Shown here: one piece after another, positions 5,544 through 5,599 of the stretch
How the letters are laid out: the number at the start of each line of letters is the position of its first letter
Position numbering within the stretch: the stretch's first letter is position 1
Assembly (NCBI GenBank): GCA_018265615.1
Contig: JABLYX010000113.1
Location: 1-5,599 of the forward strand
Direction of reading: 5' to 3'
From: Lentisphaeria bacterium
GTDB lineage: Bacteria; Verrucomicrobiota; Lentisphaeria; Victivallales; Victivallaceae
Length of the DNA: 5,599 nt
Position numbers and translations under genes: made by a program
Notes under the pieces: model-generated
Told to the model about the DNA's origin: nothing
Database searches by the model: none
What the model saw: the letters and a program-made list of their open reading frames with translations, nothing else

Positions 5544-5599
5544 TCCGGCACCGTGCTACTCTCCCATAGTCAAATTTACAGTACCATCGCCGCTGGAGC
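5544..5599 (-). rRNA. rrf: 5S ribosomal RNA, 3' half (partial)
   Basis: The minus strand from the right edge carries the 3' half of 5S rRNA: GGCGATGGTACTG followed by ATGGGAGAGTAGCACGG and a closing GTGCCGGA that would pair with the 5' end. GATGGTA and GAGAGTA, about 20 nt apart, are the two strands of the conserved loop E region. About 56 of roughly 115 nt are inside the window; the 5' half lies beyond position 5599. The exact 3' end is estimated from the last G/C-rich pairing segment and may shift by a few bases. By usual gene order, 23S and 16S rRNA should lie further right. Confidence 0.88.

Noticed and set aside
5234..5551. Open frames across the repeat array on both strands
   Set aside because: The 49-bp unit shifts the reading frame between copies, and the frames run into the rRNA terminator. 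They look like products of stop-poor repeats.

Overview
The window reads as ordinary bacterial chromosome of moderately high GC content, with clear Shine-Dalgarno sites and sigma-70-type promoters. Its centre is a small sugar-utilisation locus. A GH4 NAD-dependent alpha-galactosidase (MelA-like) and a GH2 beta-galactosidase-type enzyme lie on the minus strand, and an AraC-family regulator is divergent from the GH4 gene. The style of these genes would fit a carbohydrate degrader such as a member of the Lentisphaerota/Victivallales, but that placement is a guess. Nothing in the window fixes the phylum; the partial 5S rRNA or the full proteins could be searched to decide.

Layout: positions 1-48 are the last codons of a plus-strand gene of unknown function. 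Positions 49-163 form a short convergent intergenic region with weak terminator-like signals for both strands. Positions 164-2419 (minus) are the GH2 gene. Positions 2420-2633 separate it from the GH4 gene and hold a hairpin terminator for the GH4 transcript, then a good promoter and a hairpin-containing leader for GH2, so the two glycosidase genes look like two transcription units rather than one simple operon. Positions 2634-3992 (minus) are the GH4 gene. Positions 3993-4105 hold two back-to-back promoters whose -10 boxes overlap. Positions 4106-4957 (plus) are the AraC-family gene.

The right end, 4958-5599, has no convincing protein gene. It holds a dense run of perfect or near-perfect hairpins with 3-nt loops (4982-5170), then a mosaic tandem array built from three interchangeable modules of 18, 31 and 32 bp (5211-5468), then a strong rho-independent terminator for the minus strand, then the 3' half of a 5S rRNA gene on the minus strand. 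A ribosomal RNA operon therefore enters from the right and ends here, and the repeat-rich stretch fills the gap between it and the regulator.

Working model: the AraC-type protein senses a sugar through its N-terminal cupin-like domain and acts at the shared promoter region, controlling itself and the GH4 enzyme as E. coli MelR does with melA, and perhaps also the GH2 gene. Both glycosidases lack signal peptides and would act in the cytoplasm on imported galactosides. No transporter is in the window. The parts most worth a second look are the triloop hairpin cluster and the modular array beside the rRNA operon.
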